NCBI RefSeq assembly: GCF_019956555.1
Contig: NZ_JAHBDQ010000044.1
Coordinates: forward strand, 124,001-188,000
DNA from: Pseudomonas sp. A-RE-19
Lineage (GTDB): Bacteria; Pseudomonadota; Gammaproteobacteria; Pseudomonadales; Pseudomonadaceae
DNA length: 64,000 nucleotides
Reading direction: 5' to 3'
A model generated the notes under the pieces. That model made no database searches, had not been told where the DNA came from, and was given only the letters and a program-made list of their open reading frames with translations. A program made the position numbers and the translations under genes. Shown here piece after piece: positions 43,281 to 52,430 of this stretch (within the stretch, counting starts at the first letter, position 1; the number at the start of each line of letters is the position of its first letter).

Positions 43281-44459
43281 TCAGTGCACCACGCAAGGGA
43301 TGGTCGTTAATGGCGGCATACCGATTTCTTCATCGCTGAGGTGGCAGCCGGGGTCCTGGCCCCAGAGGTCGCCTTCGGCCCAGGCGCGGGTGCGGGTATT
43401 GCCATTGCAGATGTTCAACCAGCGGCATTGGCCACAGCGGCCACCGACGGCGCGCGGATGTTCACGCAGTTGCTGCAACAAGGCGTCCGGTTGGTCCAGC
43501 CAGAGCGTGCGAAACGGCGTGTGCCGGACGTTGCCTACCGAGTGCTGCCACCAATAGGTGTCGGGGTGTACCTCGCCGGTGTTGTCGATATTGGCGATGC
43601 CGCTGCCCGAGGCGTTGCCGCCCCAGGCCCGGAGCATGTGTTCCAGGCGCGGGGAATGTTCGGGGAAATGCACGCCCACCCATTGCAGCAAGAGAATCGC
43701 GTCGGCATCGTTGTTGCCGCTGACAAAATCGCTGTCGCGACCCTGCTCGATGTCTTCCCAGGCCTGTTCGAAGATCAATGTCATTGCCTCGCGGCTCATC
43801 TGCTGCCGGGCGTCAAGCTTGCGGCTGCGTTTGCCGCGACCGCTGTAGTTGAGGTGCGACAGATAAAACTTCTGCACGTCGTACTCGCGCATCAGCGCCA
43901 GTAATTGGGGCAGTTGTTGATGGTTCTCTTGGGTCAGGGTGGTGCGCAGGCCGACACGAATACCCTGTTCGCGACAGAGGCGGATCGCCCGCATGGAGCT
44001 GGCGAAGCTGCCCTTGAGTTGGCGGAAGGCATCATGGGTGGCTTCCAGCCCATCGATGCTGATCCCGACATAGTCGAAATTCGCTGCGCGGATCTGCGCG
44101 ATGTTCTGCTCATTGATCAGCGTGCCGTTGGTGGACAACGCCACAAAGAAACCCTTGGTGCGGGCGTAGGCGCTGAGCACAAACAGATCGTCGCGCAGCA
44201 AGGGTTCACCGCCGGAAAGAATCAATACCTTCACCCCGGCATCGTGCAGGTCGTCGATCACGGTCAGCGCGGCGGGCGTATCCAGTTCGTCGCGAAAGAC
44301 ACTGTCGGCGGAAGTGGCGTAGCAGTGTTTGCAGGTCAGGTTGCAGCGCCTGAGCAGGTTCCAGATCACCACTGGCGGCCGGTTGCTGCCCGGTGGGCTG
44401 GTTCTGGGGGCCGGCGCCTGGCCGGTCAGGGCACGCAGGTATTGGCTGATCCTCAACAT
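43281..44459 (-). CDS. nirJ: NirJ, radical SAM enzyme of haem d1 synthesis
   Basis: The 392-aa protein has the radical SAM cluster Cys39, Cys43, Cys46 (CNLTCKHC), GGEP, and a C-terminal SPASM-like cysteine region (CGQCRWLNIC and a following DPGC). It removes propionate groups from didecarboxysirohaem and installs the oxo groups of haem d1. AAGGAG precedes ATG 44459. Confidence 0.95.
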   Translation of the reverse strand: MLRISQYLRALTGQAPAPRTSPPGSNRPPVVIWNLLRRCNLTCKHCYATSADSVFRDELDTPAALTVIDDLHDAGVKVLILSGGEPLLRDDLFVLSAYARTKGFFVALSTNGTLINEQNIAQIRAANFDYVGISIDGLEATHDAFRQLKGSFASSMRAIRLCREQGIRVGLRTTLTQENHQQLPQLLALMREYDVQKFYLSHLNYSGRGKRSRKLDARQQMSREAMTLIFEQAWEDIEQGRDSDFVSGNNDADAILLLQWVGVHFPEHSPRLEHMLRAWGGNASGSGIANIDNTGEVHPDTYWWQHSVGNVRHTPFRTLWLDQPDALLQQLREHPRAVGGRCGQCRWLNICNGNTRTRAWAEGDLWGQDPGCHLSDEEIGMPPLTTIPCVVH

Positions 44460-44485
44460 GCAAATCTCCTTGAACAAGCGTGTGT

Positions 44486-44989
44486 TCAGCGTGGCGCTGG
44501 TGGTAGCCGTAAACCGGTTTTCTTCAGGATGCGACTGCTCACCAGCATCTCGTCGGCGGCACAGGCATCTCCCAGCAAGTAGCGCAGGTGTTCGCGGTAG
44601 CTGTCGATTTCCTCGCGGCTGCGGCCGTGGACCATGGCGAACAGGTTGTAGCGCCACGCGGTTCGTCGCGGGCGTCGATAGCAATGACTGACGAAGGGCT
44701 GCGCACCGATCAGCGCGCCAAGGCGCGGCATGTCTGTGTCGCGCACATCCCAGACCGTCATGCCGTTGTAGCGATAGCCCAGGCGATAGTGGTTGGGGAC
44801 GGCGGCGATGCGCCGGATCGCGCCCTCGGCCTGCAAACGCTTGAGCAAGTCCAGGGTGGATTCGATGCTCAGCTCCAGCTGTTCGGCGAGCCAGGCCCAC
44901 GGGTCATCCAGCAGCGGCAGGCCCGCCTGGGTCAGTTCGATCAGACGGTGCGCCAGGGTGTCTTCAGACCGGGAAGTACAGACCGACAT
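44486..44989 (-). CDS. nirH: NirH, sirohaem decarboxylase subunit
   Basis: The 167-aa Lrp/AsnC-like protein with a winged HTH-type N-terminus (LSIESTLDLLKRLQAEGAIR) works as one of the four NirDLGH subunits converting sirohaem to 12,18-didecarboxysirohaem. The HCYRRPRR segment carries the active-site histidine/arginines of this family. It overlaps nirG by 26 bases, with GGAG upstream of ATG. Confidence 0.92.
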   Translation of the reverse strand: MSVCTSRSEDTLAHRLIELTQAGLPLLDDPWAWLAEQLELSIESTLDLLKRLQAEGAIRRIAAVPNHYRLGYRYNGMTVWDVRDTDMPRLGALIGAQPFVSHCYRRPRRTAWRYNLFAMVHGRSREEIDSYREHLRYLLGDACAADEMLVSSRILKKTGLRLPPAPR

Positions 44990-45407
44990 GGTAGGTCTCC
45001 TCTTTGGGCAAGTTGAGCAGCGGCAGGCCGGTCAGGGTTTCGATGTGCTGCAGGGTTTCGGCGATACCTTGTTCGGTCGGGCAGCCGAGCACGAACCACA
45101 TGTTCCAGGGGTGTTCGCGTCGGTAGTTGTGGGCCACTTCAGGCAGGGCTTGCAGTTGCTCGGCGACGTCTTCGAAACGCTCCTCCGGCACCGCCAGCGC
45201 CGCAAGGGTGAAGGCGCCGCCAAGACGCTCGATGTCGAACATCGGGCCGAAGCGCGTGAGCATGCCGTCTTCCAGCAATTCATGGAGGCGGTCGAGCAGT
45301 TCGGTGCTGCTGCTCTCCAGTTCGGCGGCCAGTGCCTGCCACGGGTGGCGCACCAGCGGCAGGCCCAGTTGCAGGCGGTTGATCAGCCGGCGGTCGAGGT
45401 CATCCAT
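44964..45407 (-). CDS. nirG: NirG, sirohaem decarboxylase subunit
   Basis: The 147-aa Lrp/AsnC-like protein of the NirDLGH set has the pattern RYGP-like TRFGPMFDIERLGGAFTLAA and HNYRREHPWNMWFVL. It is a diverged paralogue of NirD. ATG 45407 has AGGAA about 10 bases upstream and overlaps the nirL stop by eight bases. Confidence 0.92.
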   Translation of the reverse strand: MDDLDRRLINRLQLGLPLVRHPWQALAAELESSSTELLDRLHELLEDGMLTRFGPMFDIERLGGAFTLAALAVPEERFEDVAEQLQALPEVAHNYRREHPWNMWFVLGCPTEQGIAETLQHIETLTGLPLLNLPKEETYHVGLYFPV

Positions 45408-45915
45408 GGGTAGGGGTTCCTGTTGGCGAGGGGGCGAAGCGTGCGCCGCACTGTTTGAACGCATGGGTGCTGAACAGCAGTTGATGGGGCAGGTCGCTCA
45501 GCAGGTGTTCTTCCAGCAACGCCTGGATCTGCGCCTCGACCTGCGCGCGTTGGCGCCCGTGAACCATGCAGAACAGGTTGTAGCGCCACTGCGGCAGGCG
45601 CCGTGGCCGTTGATAGCAGAGGGTAATGCCGGGCGCTTGCCCCAGGCGTTGGCCGACTTCGTCGATCAGCGCATCTGGAACATCCAGCACCAGCATGGCG
45701 TTGGCGGTAAAACCCAGCGCGCGATGGTTGAGCACCAGGCCAACCCGGCGAAACAGCCCTTGCTCGTGCCACTGGTGCATTTGCGCGAGCACCTGGTTTT
45801 CGTTGGCGTCTATCCGTTCGGCAAGGGCCTGATAGGGACGCGATACCAACGGCAATCCGCCTTCCAGATGCCGACGCAACGCCAGTGCCTGTTTGGGACT
45901 CAACCCCGGCGTCAT
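45400..45915 (-). CDS. nirL: NirL, sirohaem decarboxylase subunit
   Basis: The 171-aa Lrp/AsnC-like protein is most like NirH (shared CYQRPRRLPQWRYNLFCMVHGR). It is part of the haem d1 decarboxylase. GGAG precedes ATG 45915, which overlaps the nirD stop (ATGA). The C-terminus is proline/threonine-rich. Confidence 0.92.
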   Translation of the reverse strand: MTPGLSPKQALALRRHLEGGLPLVSRPYQALAERIDANENQVLAQMHQWHEQGLFRRVGLVLNHRALGFTANAMLVLDVPDALIDEVGQRLGQAPGITLCYQRPRRLPQWRYNLFCMVHGRQRAQVEAQIQALLEEHLLSDLPHQLLFSTHAFKQCGARFAPSPTGTPTHG

Positions 45916-46370
45916 GGGTTTTCTCCAAGGGCAAAACCGAGGTCGATGCGGTAAGCGGTCAACATCGGCAGATCCAGCGGCATGAGGCCGGTGTCTTTCT
46001 CTAATTCTTCGAGCACGCGTTCGATGTGTTGGCGATCAGGGCCGGTCAGCACAAACCACAGGTTGTAGAAATGCTCCCGTGCGTAGTTATGGTTGACCTC
46101 GGGGTATTGGCTGACGCGCTCGGCGACCTGTTGCAAGCGTTCGGCGGGCACGGCGAGGGCGGCGAGGGTGCTGGCCCCGGCGCGACTGTGTTCGAACACC
46201 GGGCCGATCCGTGAAAGGGTGCCGGCCTGATCCATTTCTTCCAGGCAAGCCATCACCTGGCCCACGCGACAACCGAGAATCCGCGCCATCTCTTTGTAAG
46301 GCTCCGGACACAGCGGCATGCCGTGCTGGAAGCGGTCGATCAGTTGGCGGCTGAGCAAGTCGAGGTTCAT
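45912..46370 (-). CDS. nirD: NirD, sirohaem decarboxylase subunit
   Basis: The 152-aa Lrp/AsnC-like protein is paired with NirL in the decarboxylase. It has VGQVMACLEEMDQAGTLSRIGPVFE and HNYAREHFYNLWFVL. ATG 46370 falls two bases after the nirF stop with little ribosome site of its own, suggesting coupled translation. Confidence 0.92.
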   Translation of the reverse strand: MNLDLLSRQLIDRFQHGMPLCPEPYKEMARILGCRVGQVMACLEEMDQAGTLSRIGPVFEHSRAGASTLAALAVPAERLQQVAERVSQYPEVNHNYAREHFYNLWFVLTGPDRQHIERVLEELEKDTGLMPLDLPMLTAYRIDLGFALGENP

Positions 46371-46372
46371 GT

Positions 46373-47551
46373 TCAATACCCCATTTTTTGCGCGCGGCTG
46401 CTGAAGAAGATGCCGCTCGGCGCGGTGGCAGGCAGGGTGCTCAGCAGCTTCAGGTTGTACGGGTCCCAGACCTGAACCTGATCGCCATCGCGTAACGACA
46501 GCCACAACTGGTCACCGCGCGCGGTGAATTCCATGTGCAGCACCGCAGGCCCTGGCCGCAGATCGGCGACCACGGCATGGGTTTCGGTGTCGATGACCTG
46601 CACCCGATCGTTGTCCGGGTAGGCGAAGTTGACCCACAGTTGCCGACCGTCCGGCCGCGACGTGACGAACACCGGTTGGCCGGCCACCGGGATGGCAGCG
46701 GTCTGCTGCCAGGTGCGCGAATCCATTACCAGCACCTGGTGACGGCCGACGGCGGGCACGAAGGCCTGATTGTCGGCAACGGCCCAGCCCTCCAGATGCG
46801 GCATTTTGTAGACGGGCAATTTCGCCTGGCCGCGTCCGTAATCACCGAGCACTCGCTGCACACCACGCTCCGGATGCCAGAGGTCGAGTTGCGCCATGCC
46901 GTCTTCGCCGAACAGCCCCGCCATGTAATAGCGACCATCCGGGGTGATCAGCGCGTCGTAGGGTTGCTGGCCGATGTCGGTGAAGCGGCTGATCCGAGGC
47001 GTGCTGCCCTGACTGAAATCGGCGCTCCAGATCTCGCCGGTATCGAACAGGCTGAACACAAAGCGCTGACCGGGCGCATCGACCAGGCCGACCACCCGTG
47101 AGCGTTTGCTGCCATCGGCCAGGGGCGTGGCGGGAATGTCGGCCACCAGTTGCAGGGTTTCGGCATCGAACACCTTGACCCCGCCGGGCACGTAGTTGGA
47201 CACGGCGATGAGTTTGCCGTCCTGGCTGATGGCGCCGCCGATGCTGTTGCCGCCCTGTATGACCCGTTGATCGATGCGTTGGGTCAGCAGGTCGATCTTG
47301 CTCAGCCCTCCGTCGCGGCCGAACACATAGGCGTAACGCTGGTCGCGGGAAAACACCACCGAGGCATGGGACAGATCGCCCAAACCCTCGAGTCGGGCCA
47401 GTGCCGTGTGGGTGTCGCTTTCGATGATTTGCACGCTGCCGGTGGCGCGCTCCACCACCACGCCCAGATCGCCGGTGCCACGCAAGGGGGACTGAGCGCA
47501 GGCGGACAACAACAGCCCGGTCGCCGCTAAAAGCAGGGTTGATCGGATCAT
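46373..47551 (-). CDS. nirF: NirF, haem d1 synthesis dehydrogenase, lipoprotein
   Basis: The 392-aa d1-type propeller protein is related to NirN/NirS but has no c-haem motif. The lipoprotein signal (LLLSAC, Cys18) places it in the periplasm attached to a membrane. It acts late in haem d1 synthesis. Its start overlaps the nirC stop (ATGA). Confidence 0.93.
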   Translation of the reverse strand: MIRSTLLLAATGLLLSACAQSPLRGTGDLGVVVERATGSVQIIESDTHTALARLEGLGDLSHASVVFSRDQRYAYVFGRDGGLSKIDLLTQRIDQRVIQGGNSIGGAISQDGKLIAVSNYVPGGVKVFDAETLQLVADIPATPLADGSKRSRVVGLVDAPGQRFVFSLFDTGEIWSADFSQGSTPRISRFTDIGQQPYDALITPDGRYYMAGLFGEDGMAQLDLWHPERGVQRVLGDYGRGQAKLPVYKMPHLEGWAVADNQAFVPAVGRHQVLVMDSRTWQQTAAIPVAGQPVFVTSRPDGRQLWVNFAYPDNDRVQVIDTETHAVVADLRPGPAVLHMEFTARGDQLWLSLRDGDQVQVWDPYNLKLLSTLPATAPSGIFFSSRAQKMGY

Positions 47552-47874
47552 GGTGCGGGATATCCCTGGAGAAGAAGATCGACCAGCCAACGGATGTCGT
47601 CCGGGCTGAGCAGTGGGCCCCAACCGGGCATTGCGGTGCCGGGCCGGCCTTGGGTGACGGTGGCGATCAGGCTGTCCCTGGATTTGCCCGCCAGCGTTGT
47701 GCGCGTCAGGTCGGGACCCAGCCCGCCGGTCATGTGCAGCCCATGGCAGGCGCCGCAGTCCTGGGCCAGCAGGTGTTCGAGTTGTGCCTGACGCTTGGCG
47801 TCCGGCGCGGCAACCGCGGTTGCGCAAATGAGGAGGAGGGCCGCCAGAATCGCAGCGTGTCGATAAACCTTCAT
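47548..47874 (-). CDS. nirC: NirC, small c-type cytochrome
   Basis: The 108-aa periplasmic cytochrome has a signal peptide (AAILAALLLICATAVA), CGACH (Cys40/Cys43/His44) and a methionine in TAMPGWGPL as sixth ligand. It can donate electrons to NirS and is thought to accept electrons in haem d1 maturation. It is located between nirM and nirF. Confidence 0.93.
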   Translation of the reverse strand: MKVYRHAAILAALLLICATAVAAPDAKRQAQLEHLLAQDCGACHGLHMTGGLGPDLTRTTLAGKSRDSLIATVTQGRPGTAMPGWGPLLSPDDIRWLVDLLLQGYPAP

Positions 47875-47890
47875 GACGCCCTCCAGTTGG

Positions 47891-48205
47891 CTATTTGAGA
47901 GTCAGGACCCAGGTTGCAAGTGTCTTCGCTTCTTCATCCGTCACCGGGTTGGCCGGCATTGGCATCGGGCCCCAGTTGCCTTGCGTACCGTTCTTGATGT
48001 GGTTGGCCAGGGTGTCCACGGCCCCGGCCACGCCCGCGTTCTTGGCCGCGACATCCTTGAGCGCCGGGCCGACAATCTTGGTGTCGATGGAATGGCAGGC
48101 GGCGCAGGGTTTGCTCTTGAACAGCTCCTGCGCGTCTTGGGCCAAGGCTGGCTGCACACTCAGCGCTGCGGTCAGGGCGAGCAGTGAAAACAGAGTATTT
48201 TTCAT
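47891..48205 (-). CDS. nirM: Cytochrome c-551, electron donor to nitrite reductase
   Basis: The 104-aa preprotein has signal MKNTLFSLLALTAALSVQPA-LA, haem motif CAACH (Cys34/Cys37/His38) and the methionine ligand in WGPMPMPANPV, diagnostic of class I cytochrome c-551. AAGGA precedes ATG 48205. It follows nirS by 24 bases. Confidence 0.95.
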   Translation of the reverse strand: MKNTLFSLLALTAALSVQPALAQDAQELFKSKPCAACHSIDTKIVGPALKDVAAKNAGVAGAVDTLANHIKNGTQGNWGPMPMPANPVTDEEAKTLATWVLTLK

Positions 48206-48229
48206 GGGGGTTCCTTGCATTGATGGAGC

Positions 48230-49915
48230 TCAATAGATGTCGTGTTGGGTGTTGTAGACGTTGAATTTTCCGGTGGGTGTGATCAGTCGTTTGTCCTTGA
48301 TGACTGATTTGAGCTTCAGCGTTTTGTCGTCGATCACCACCAGTGCCGACTCGTCGGTCTGGCCGCTCCACACGGAGAACCAGACTTCATCCCCGGCCTT
48401 GTTGTATTCCGGCTGTACCACCCGCATGGCGCCTTGCTTGATGCCGGCGTACTCGGCGATGGGCAACACGGTGTAGCCGGCGTCGAGTTTGTCGATGTTG
48501 AACACCGCCACCGACTGGCTCAGCTTGGCGTCCGGGTTGAGGGTGGTGTCGACATACAGGTGACGGGAGTCAGGGTGGGTTTTGATGAACAACGACCCGC
48601 CGCCCTGGCCCTTGAGCGAGGCGACCTGTTTCCAGGCGTATTGCGGGTGTTTGACCGGGTCGGTGCCGATCAAGGAGATGCCGTCATCACCCAGGTGGCT
48701 GGTGGCCCAGACCGGCCCGTAGGTCGGGTGGTTGAAGTTGGCGCCGCGACCGGGATGAGGGGTTTTGCCGACGTCCACCAGGGCTGCCAACTTGCGCTCT
48801 TTGGAGTCGATCACGGCGACTTTGTTGGAGTTGTTGGCGGCGGTCATGAAGTAGCGGTGGGTGCTGTCCCAACCGCCGTCATGCAGGAAGGGCGCGGCAT
48901 CGATGTAGGTGATGGTGAGGTTCTTGATGTCCTGGTAATTGACCAGCATGACCTTGCCGGTTTCCTTGACGTTGACGATGAACTCCGGCCATGCGTGGGA
49001 GGCGATGATCGCCGCGACCCGGGGTTCGGGGTGGTATTCCTGCTTGTCGACGGTCATGCCGCGGGTCGAGACAATCTGTTTGGGCTCCAGGGTTTCGCCA
49101 TCCATGATGGTGAATTGCGGCGGCCAATAGGAGCCGGCGATGGTGTATTTGTCTTCGTAGCCCTTGAACTTGGAGGTCTCCACCGAGCGCGCTTCGATGC
49201 CCACTTTGACTTCGGCGACCTTGGTCGGCTCCACCGGCCACAGGTCAATCATGTCGATCCGGGCGTCTCGACCAATCACCAGCAGGTAGCGACCCGAAGC
49301 GGAGATGCGCGAGATGTGCACCGCATAACCGGTCTCGATCAGCTTGACGATTTTCTTGCTGTCACCGTCGATCAGGGCAATCTTGCCGTCATCGCGCAAC
49401 GTCACCGAAAACAGGTTCGGCAGGTTGAGTTTGCTCAGTTGCTGCTTCGGACGATCCTCAGGCTTGACCAGCACTTTCCAGGTTTTCAGCGTCTCGGCCA
49501 TGCCCCATTCCGGCGGCGTCGGCGGCGCGTGCTGAATGAACTTGGCCATTGAGGTGATCTGATCCTTGGTCAGCGCATTCGACGTCCCCCAGTTCGGCAT
49601 GCCCGCCGGCGAGCCGTAGGTAATCAACGCCTCAAGGTACGGTTGACCACGGGACTGTGTGATGTCCGGCGTCAGTGGTTTGCCGGTGGCGCCTTTGCGC
49701 AGAACGCCGTGACAGCCGGCGCAGCGCTGGAAGTAAATCTCCTTGGATGAGTCGAACTCGGCCTGACTCATGTCCGGTGCTCCGGCAGTTTTGACCATCA
49801 GCGGGCTAGCGGCAGCGGACTCGTCGGCTCGGGCCGCGTGAGTCACCGCAAGGGCCAGCGCCGAACACAGTGTGGCGACAGTCAGAGCAAACGTTTTTCT
49901 ATTGCTGATCAGCAT
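48230..49915 (-). CDS. nirS: Cytochrome cd1 nitrite reductase
   Basis: NirS reduces nitrite to NO in the periplasm. The 561-aa preprotein has a signal peptide (about residues 1-30), a c-type haem domain with CAGCH (Cys65/Cys68/His69) and the eight-bladed haem d1 propeller with catalytic-site histidines (e.g. EYHPEPRVAAIIASHAWPE). GAGGAG precedes ATG 49915. It is the first gene of the ten-gene minus-strand nir operon and shares an ANR/DNR box with nirQ. Confidence 0.97.
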   Translation of the reverse strand: MLISNRKTFALTVATLCSALALAVTHAARADESAAASPLMVKTAGAPDMSQAEFDSSKEIYFQRCAGCHGVLRKGATGKPLTPDITQSRGQPYLEALITYGSPAGMPNWGTSNALTKDQITSMAKFIQHAPPTPPEWGMAETLKTWKVLVKPEDRPKQQLSKLNLPNLFSVTLRDDGKIALIDGDSKKIVKLIETGYAVHISRISASGRYLLVIGRDARIDMIDLWPVEPTKVAEVKVGIEARSVETSKFKGYEDKYTIAGSYWPPQFTIMDGETLEPKQIVSTRGMTVDKQEYHPEPRVAAIIASHAWPEFIVNVKETGKVMLVNYQDIKNLTITYIDAAPFLHDGGWDSTHRYFMTAANNSNKVAVIDSKERKLAALVDVGKTPHPGRGANFNHPTYGPVWATSHLGDDGISLIGTDPVKHPQYAWKQVASLKGQGGGSLFIKTHPDSRHLYVDTTLNPDAKLSQSVAVFNIDKLDAGYTVLPIAEYAGIKQGAMRVVQPEYNKAGDEVWFSVWSGQTDESALVVIDDKTLKLKSVIKDKRLITPTGKFNVYNTQHDIY

Positions 49916-50019
49916 TCCATTTCTCCTCAGGCAAGACCTTTGCGATGTGCTGAAACGGCAGCGCAGAACGCAGGTTCTTAGTGCCATGCAAGGCTATGCC
50001 CGAGCAGGCCAATGCTCGC

Positions 50020-50033
50020 TTGACCGCGATCAA
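50020..50033. promoter_or_regulatory. ANR/DNR box between nirS and nirQ
   Basis: TTGACCGCGATCAA reads TTGATCGCGGTCAA on the other strand. It is roughly central to the divergent pair: start points at about 49985 (nirS) and 50068 (nirQ) are both possible. Confidence 0.85.
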
Positions 50034-50114
50034 GTTTGCCGGCCATGTCACTTGCCAGGTTGTCGCAGGCGCCCGTAGCGTGTGGCTTGAATCCGCTTTT
50101 GGAACACACAGCCC

Positions 50115-50906
50115 ATGGACCGAATCCAGTCTTGCGAACCCTTCTATCAACCGCTCAACAATGAGGAAGCGCTGTTCGAGCAAGCCTGGCGACACGGCAT
50201 GCCGGTGCTGATCAAAGGCCCGACGGGCTGCGGCAAGACCCGCTTCGTCCAGCACATGGCCCATCGGCTGAAACTGCCGTTGTACACCGTGGCTTGCCAT
50301 GACGATCTGAGCGCCGCCGACCTGATCGGCCGTCATTTGATCGGTGCCCAGGGCACGTGGTGGCAGGACGGGCCGTTGACTCGCGCAGTGCGTGAAGGCG
50401 GTATTTGTTATCTGGACGAAGTGGTCGAGGCGCGTCAGGACACCGTGGTGGTGTTGCATCCGCTGGCCGATGATCGTCGGGAGCTGTTCCTGGAACGCAC
50501 CGGCGAAGTGTTGAAGGCGCCGCCGTCATTCATGCTGGTGGTGTCTTACAACCCCGGTTACCAGAACCTGCTAAAAGGCATGAAACCCAGCACCCGCCAA
50601 CGCTTCGTGGCGATGCGTTTCGGCTATCCGCCAGTGGCCGACGAGGAACGCATCGTTGCCCGGGAAGCGCAGGTGGACAGCGCGCTGGCGGCGCAAGTGG
50701 TGCGGCTGGGCCAGGCCCTGCGAAGGCTGGATCAACATGATCTGGAGGAGGTCGCCTCAACGCGACTGCTGATTTTTACCGCGCGAATGATCCGCTCCGG
50801 CATGAGCCCGCGTGAAGCGTGCATGGCTTGCCTGGCCGAGCCGCTGAGCGATGATCCGTTGACGGTGGCGGCGCTGATGGGCGTGGTTGATGTCCACTTC
50901 GGCTGA
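50115..50906 (+). CDS. nirQ: NirQ, MoxR-type AAA+ ATPase
   Basis: The 263-aa MoxR-family ATPase has Walker A GPTGCGKT (residues about 35-42), Walker B GGICYLDEV and sensor VSYNPGYQ. It activates nitric oxide reductase together with the VWA protein NorD. Only one nirQ/norQ copy is present and must serve the norCB system downstream. It is divergent from nirS and its 3' end overlaps nirO. Confidence 0.94.
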   Translation: MDRIQSCEPFYQPLNNEEALFEQAWRHGMPVLIKGPTGCGKTRFVQHMAHRLKLPLYTVACHDDLSAADLIGRHLIGAQGTWWQDGPLTRAVREGGICYLDEVVEARQDTVVVLHPLADDRRELFLERTGEVLKAPPSFMLVVSYNPGYQNLLKGMKPSTRQRFVAMRFGYPPVADEERIVAREAQVDSALAAQVVRLGQALRRLDQHDLEEVASTRLLIFTARMIRSGMSPREACMACLAEPLSDDPLTVAALMGVVDVHFG

Positions 50907-51477
50907 GTCCGGTCGCGTTGCGCCGGGTCACTTGCCGGGCGATCTGGCGATGTGGTTTTTCATTCTGGCCGAGCTGTCGGTGTTCGCCATCCTGATTCTG
51001 GCGTTCGCCGTGACCCAGGCACTCAAGCCGCAGCTGTTCGGCGAAAGCCGTCTGTTGCTCAACACCTCTACCGGCCTGGCGATGACTCTGAGCCTGCTCA
51101 CCGCCGGGCTGTTCGCCGCGCTGGCCCAAGAGCAAGTCAAGCGCTCTCGGTCTCGCCACGGCGCTGTCTACCTGCTGGCAGCGTTACTCGCCGCCAGTGT
51201 CTACGTGGTGTTGAAACTGACCGAATACCGACACTTGCTGGCCTCGGGGCTGGGCATGGAACACAACACGTTTTTCACCCTCTACTGGATCCTCACCGGT
51301 TTTCACTTTCTCCATGTACTGCTCGGCATGGTCATTCTCGGATGGCTGGCCGAGCGCTGCCGTCGTGGCCTGTACAACGGTGCCAATCGCAGCGGGCTGG
51401 AATCGGGTGTGCTGTATTGGCACATGGTCGATCTGATCTGGGTCGTGCTGTTTCCGCTGGTCTACGTTCTGAATTGA
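50890..51477 (+). CDS. nirO: NirO/NorE, cytochrome oxidase subunit III-like protein
   Basis: The 195-aa protein has five transmembrane helices of the haem-copper oxidase subunit III family (LAMWFFILAELSVFAILILA, YWHMVDLIWVVLFPLVY). In Pseudomonas it accompanies nitrite/NO reduction and influences NO reductase activity. ATG 50890 lies inside the nirQ 3' end. Confidence 0.9.
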   Translation: MSTSAESGRVAPGHLPGDLAMWFFILAELSVFAILILAFAVTQALKPQLFGESRLLLNTSTGLAMTLSLLTAGLFAALAQEQVKRSRSRHGAVYLLAALLAASVYVVLKLTEYRHLLASGLGMEHNTFFTLYWILTGFHFLHVLLGMVILGWLAERCRRGLYNGANRSGLESGVLYWHMVDLIWVVLFPLVYVLN

Positions 51478-51488
51478 CGGAGGTTCTG

Positions 51489-51746
51489 ATGTCGGCTTCC
51501 AGGTTTTTGCTTATCTGCTGGGCAGCGCTGGCCACATTAAGCGTGTGCACGGTGCTGCTGGCACAGGTGGGCGCGACGTGGCTGCTGTCCATGGCCATTT
51601 TGCTGGTGGCGGTCGGCAAGGCCTGGTTGATTGCCGATGGCTTTATGGAGCTGCGTCATGCCCCCCGATTGTGGCGGCGGTTGATGGTGAGTTGGGCGCT
51701 GGTGTTGGCGACCGTTGTGGGCCTGACGCTGATTCTGTTCCGTTAA
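51489..51746 (+). CDS. nirP: NirP/NorF-like small membrane protein
   Basis: The 85-aa protein has three hydrophobic helices and the family segment AILLVAVGKAWLIADGFMEL (cytochrome oxidase subunit IV-like). GGAGG precedes ATG 51489. It is third in nirQOP and probably supports NO reductase function in the inner membrane. Confidence 0.88.
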   Translation: MSASRFLLICWAALATLSVCTVLLAQVGATWLLSMAILLVAVGKAWLIADGFMELRHAPRLWRRLMVSWALVLATVVGLTLILFR

Positions 51747-51774
51747 GGAATACGATCTGTAAAACAGCACAACT

Positions 51775-51872
51775 CGAATGTGGGAGCGAGCCTGCTCGCG
51801 AAGGGGCCGTCACATTCAACATCCCTGTTGACTGACACTCCGCCTTCGCGAGCAGGCTCGCTCCCACATTCG
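51775..51872. repeat. Inverted intergenic repeat, family B
   Basis: CGAATGTGGGAGCGAGCCTG and a perfect complement ending at 51872, with a 40-base loop region. It lies between nirP and the norC promoter and may end the nirQOP transcript. Confidence 0.85.
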
Positions 51873-51915
51873 ATCTGCGTTGTCGGTAATACCCGACCAA
51901 AACCATCTGCCTTTC

Positions 51916-51929
51916 TTGATCGCCATCAA
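51916..51929 (+). promoter_or_regulatory. ANR/DNR box of norCB, perfect
   Basis: TTGATCGCCATCAA. With -41.5 spacing transcription begins near 51964, 23 bases before norC. DNR is the usual NO-responsive activator here. Confidence 0.88.
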
Positions 51930-51986
51930 GCAGGTTTCAACCCTTCGCTTCCTATCATGGGCACGCCAAGCAAAGAGGAAGCGACC

Positions 51987-52427
51987 ATGTCAGAGACCTT
52001 CACCAAAGGCATGGCCAGGAACATCTATTTCGGGGGAAGCATCTTCTTCTTCCTGATATTCCTGGCCTTGACCTATCACACGGAACAGACCTTTCCAGCC
52101 CGCAGCAATGAGGCGCAACTCACCGAATCAGTGATCCGCGGCAAGACGGTCTGGGAGCAAAACAACTGCATCGGCTGCCACACACTGCTGGGCGAGGGCG
52201 CCTACTTTGCGCCTGAGCTGGGCAACGTGTTCCAGCGGCGCGGCGGGGAGGCGGGCTTCAAACCCTTTCTGCATGCCTGGATGAAAATGCAGCCCCTGGG
52301 CGTACCGGGCCGGCGAGCGATGCCGCAGTTCAAGTTGAGCGAGCAGGAGGTGGATGACATCGCCGAGTTCCTCAAATGGAGCTCGAACATCAACACCAAT
52401 GGCTGGCCGCCAAACAAGGAGGGCTGA
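51987..52427 (+). CDS. norC: Nitric oxide reductase cytochrome c subunit
   Basis: The 146-aa protein has one N-terminal membrane anchor (residues about 13-30) and a periplasmic cytochrome c domain with CIGCH (Cys61/Cys64/His65) and a methionine ligand in RRAMPQF. It delivers electrons to NorB. GAGGAA precedes ATG 51987. Confidence 0.96.
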   Translation: MSETFTKGMARNIYFGGSIFFFLIFLALTYHTEQTFPARSNEAQLTESVIRGKTVWEQNNCIGCHTLLGEGAYFAPELGNVFQRRGGEAGFKPFLHAWMKMQPLGVPGRRAMPQFKLSEQEVDDIAEFLKWSSNINTNGWPPNKEG

Positions 52428-52430
52428 GAG

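Noticed and set aside
48434..49552. 372-codon plus-strand frame inside nirS
   Set aside because: Antisense of the cytochrome cd1 propeller; low-complexity G, V and D pattern and no start signal.
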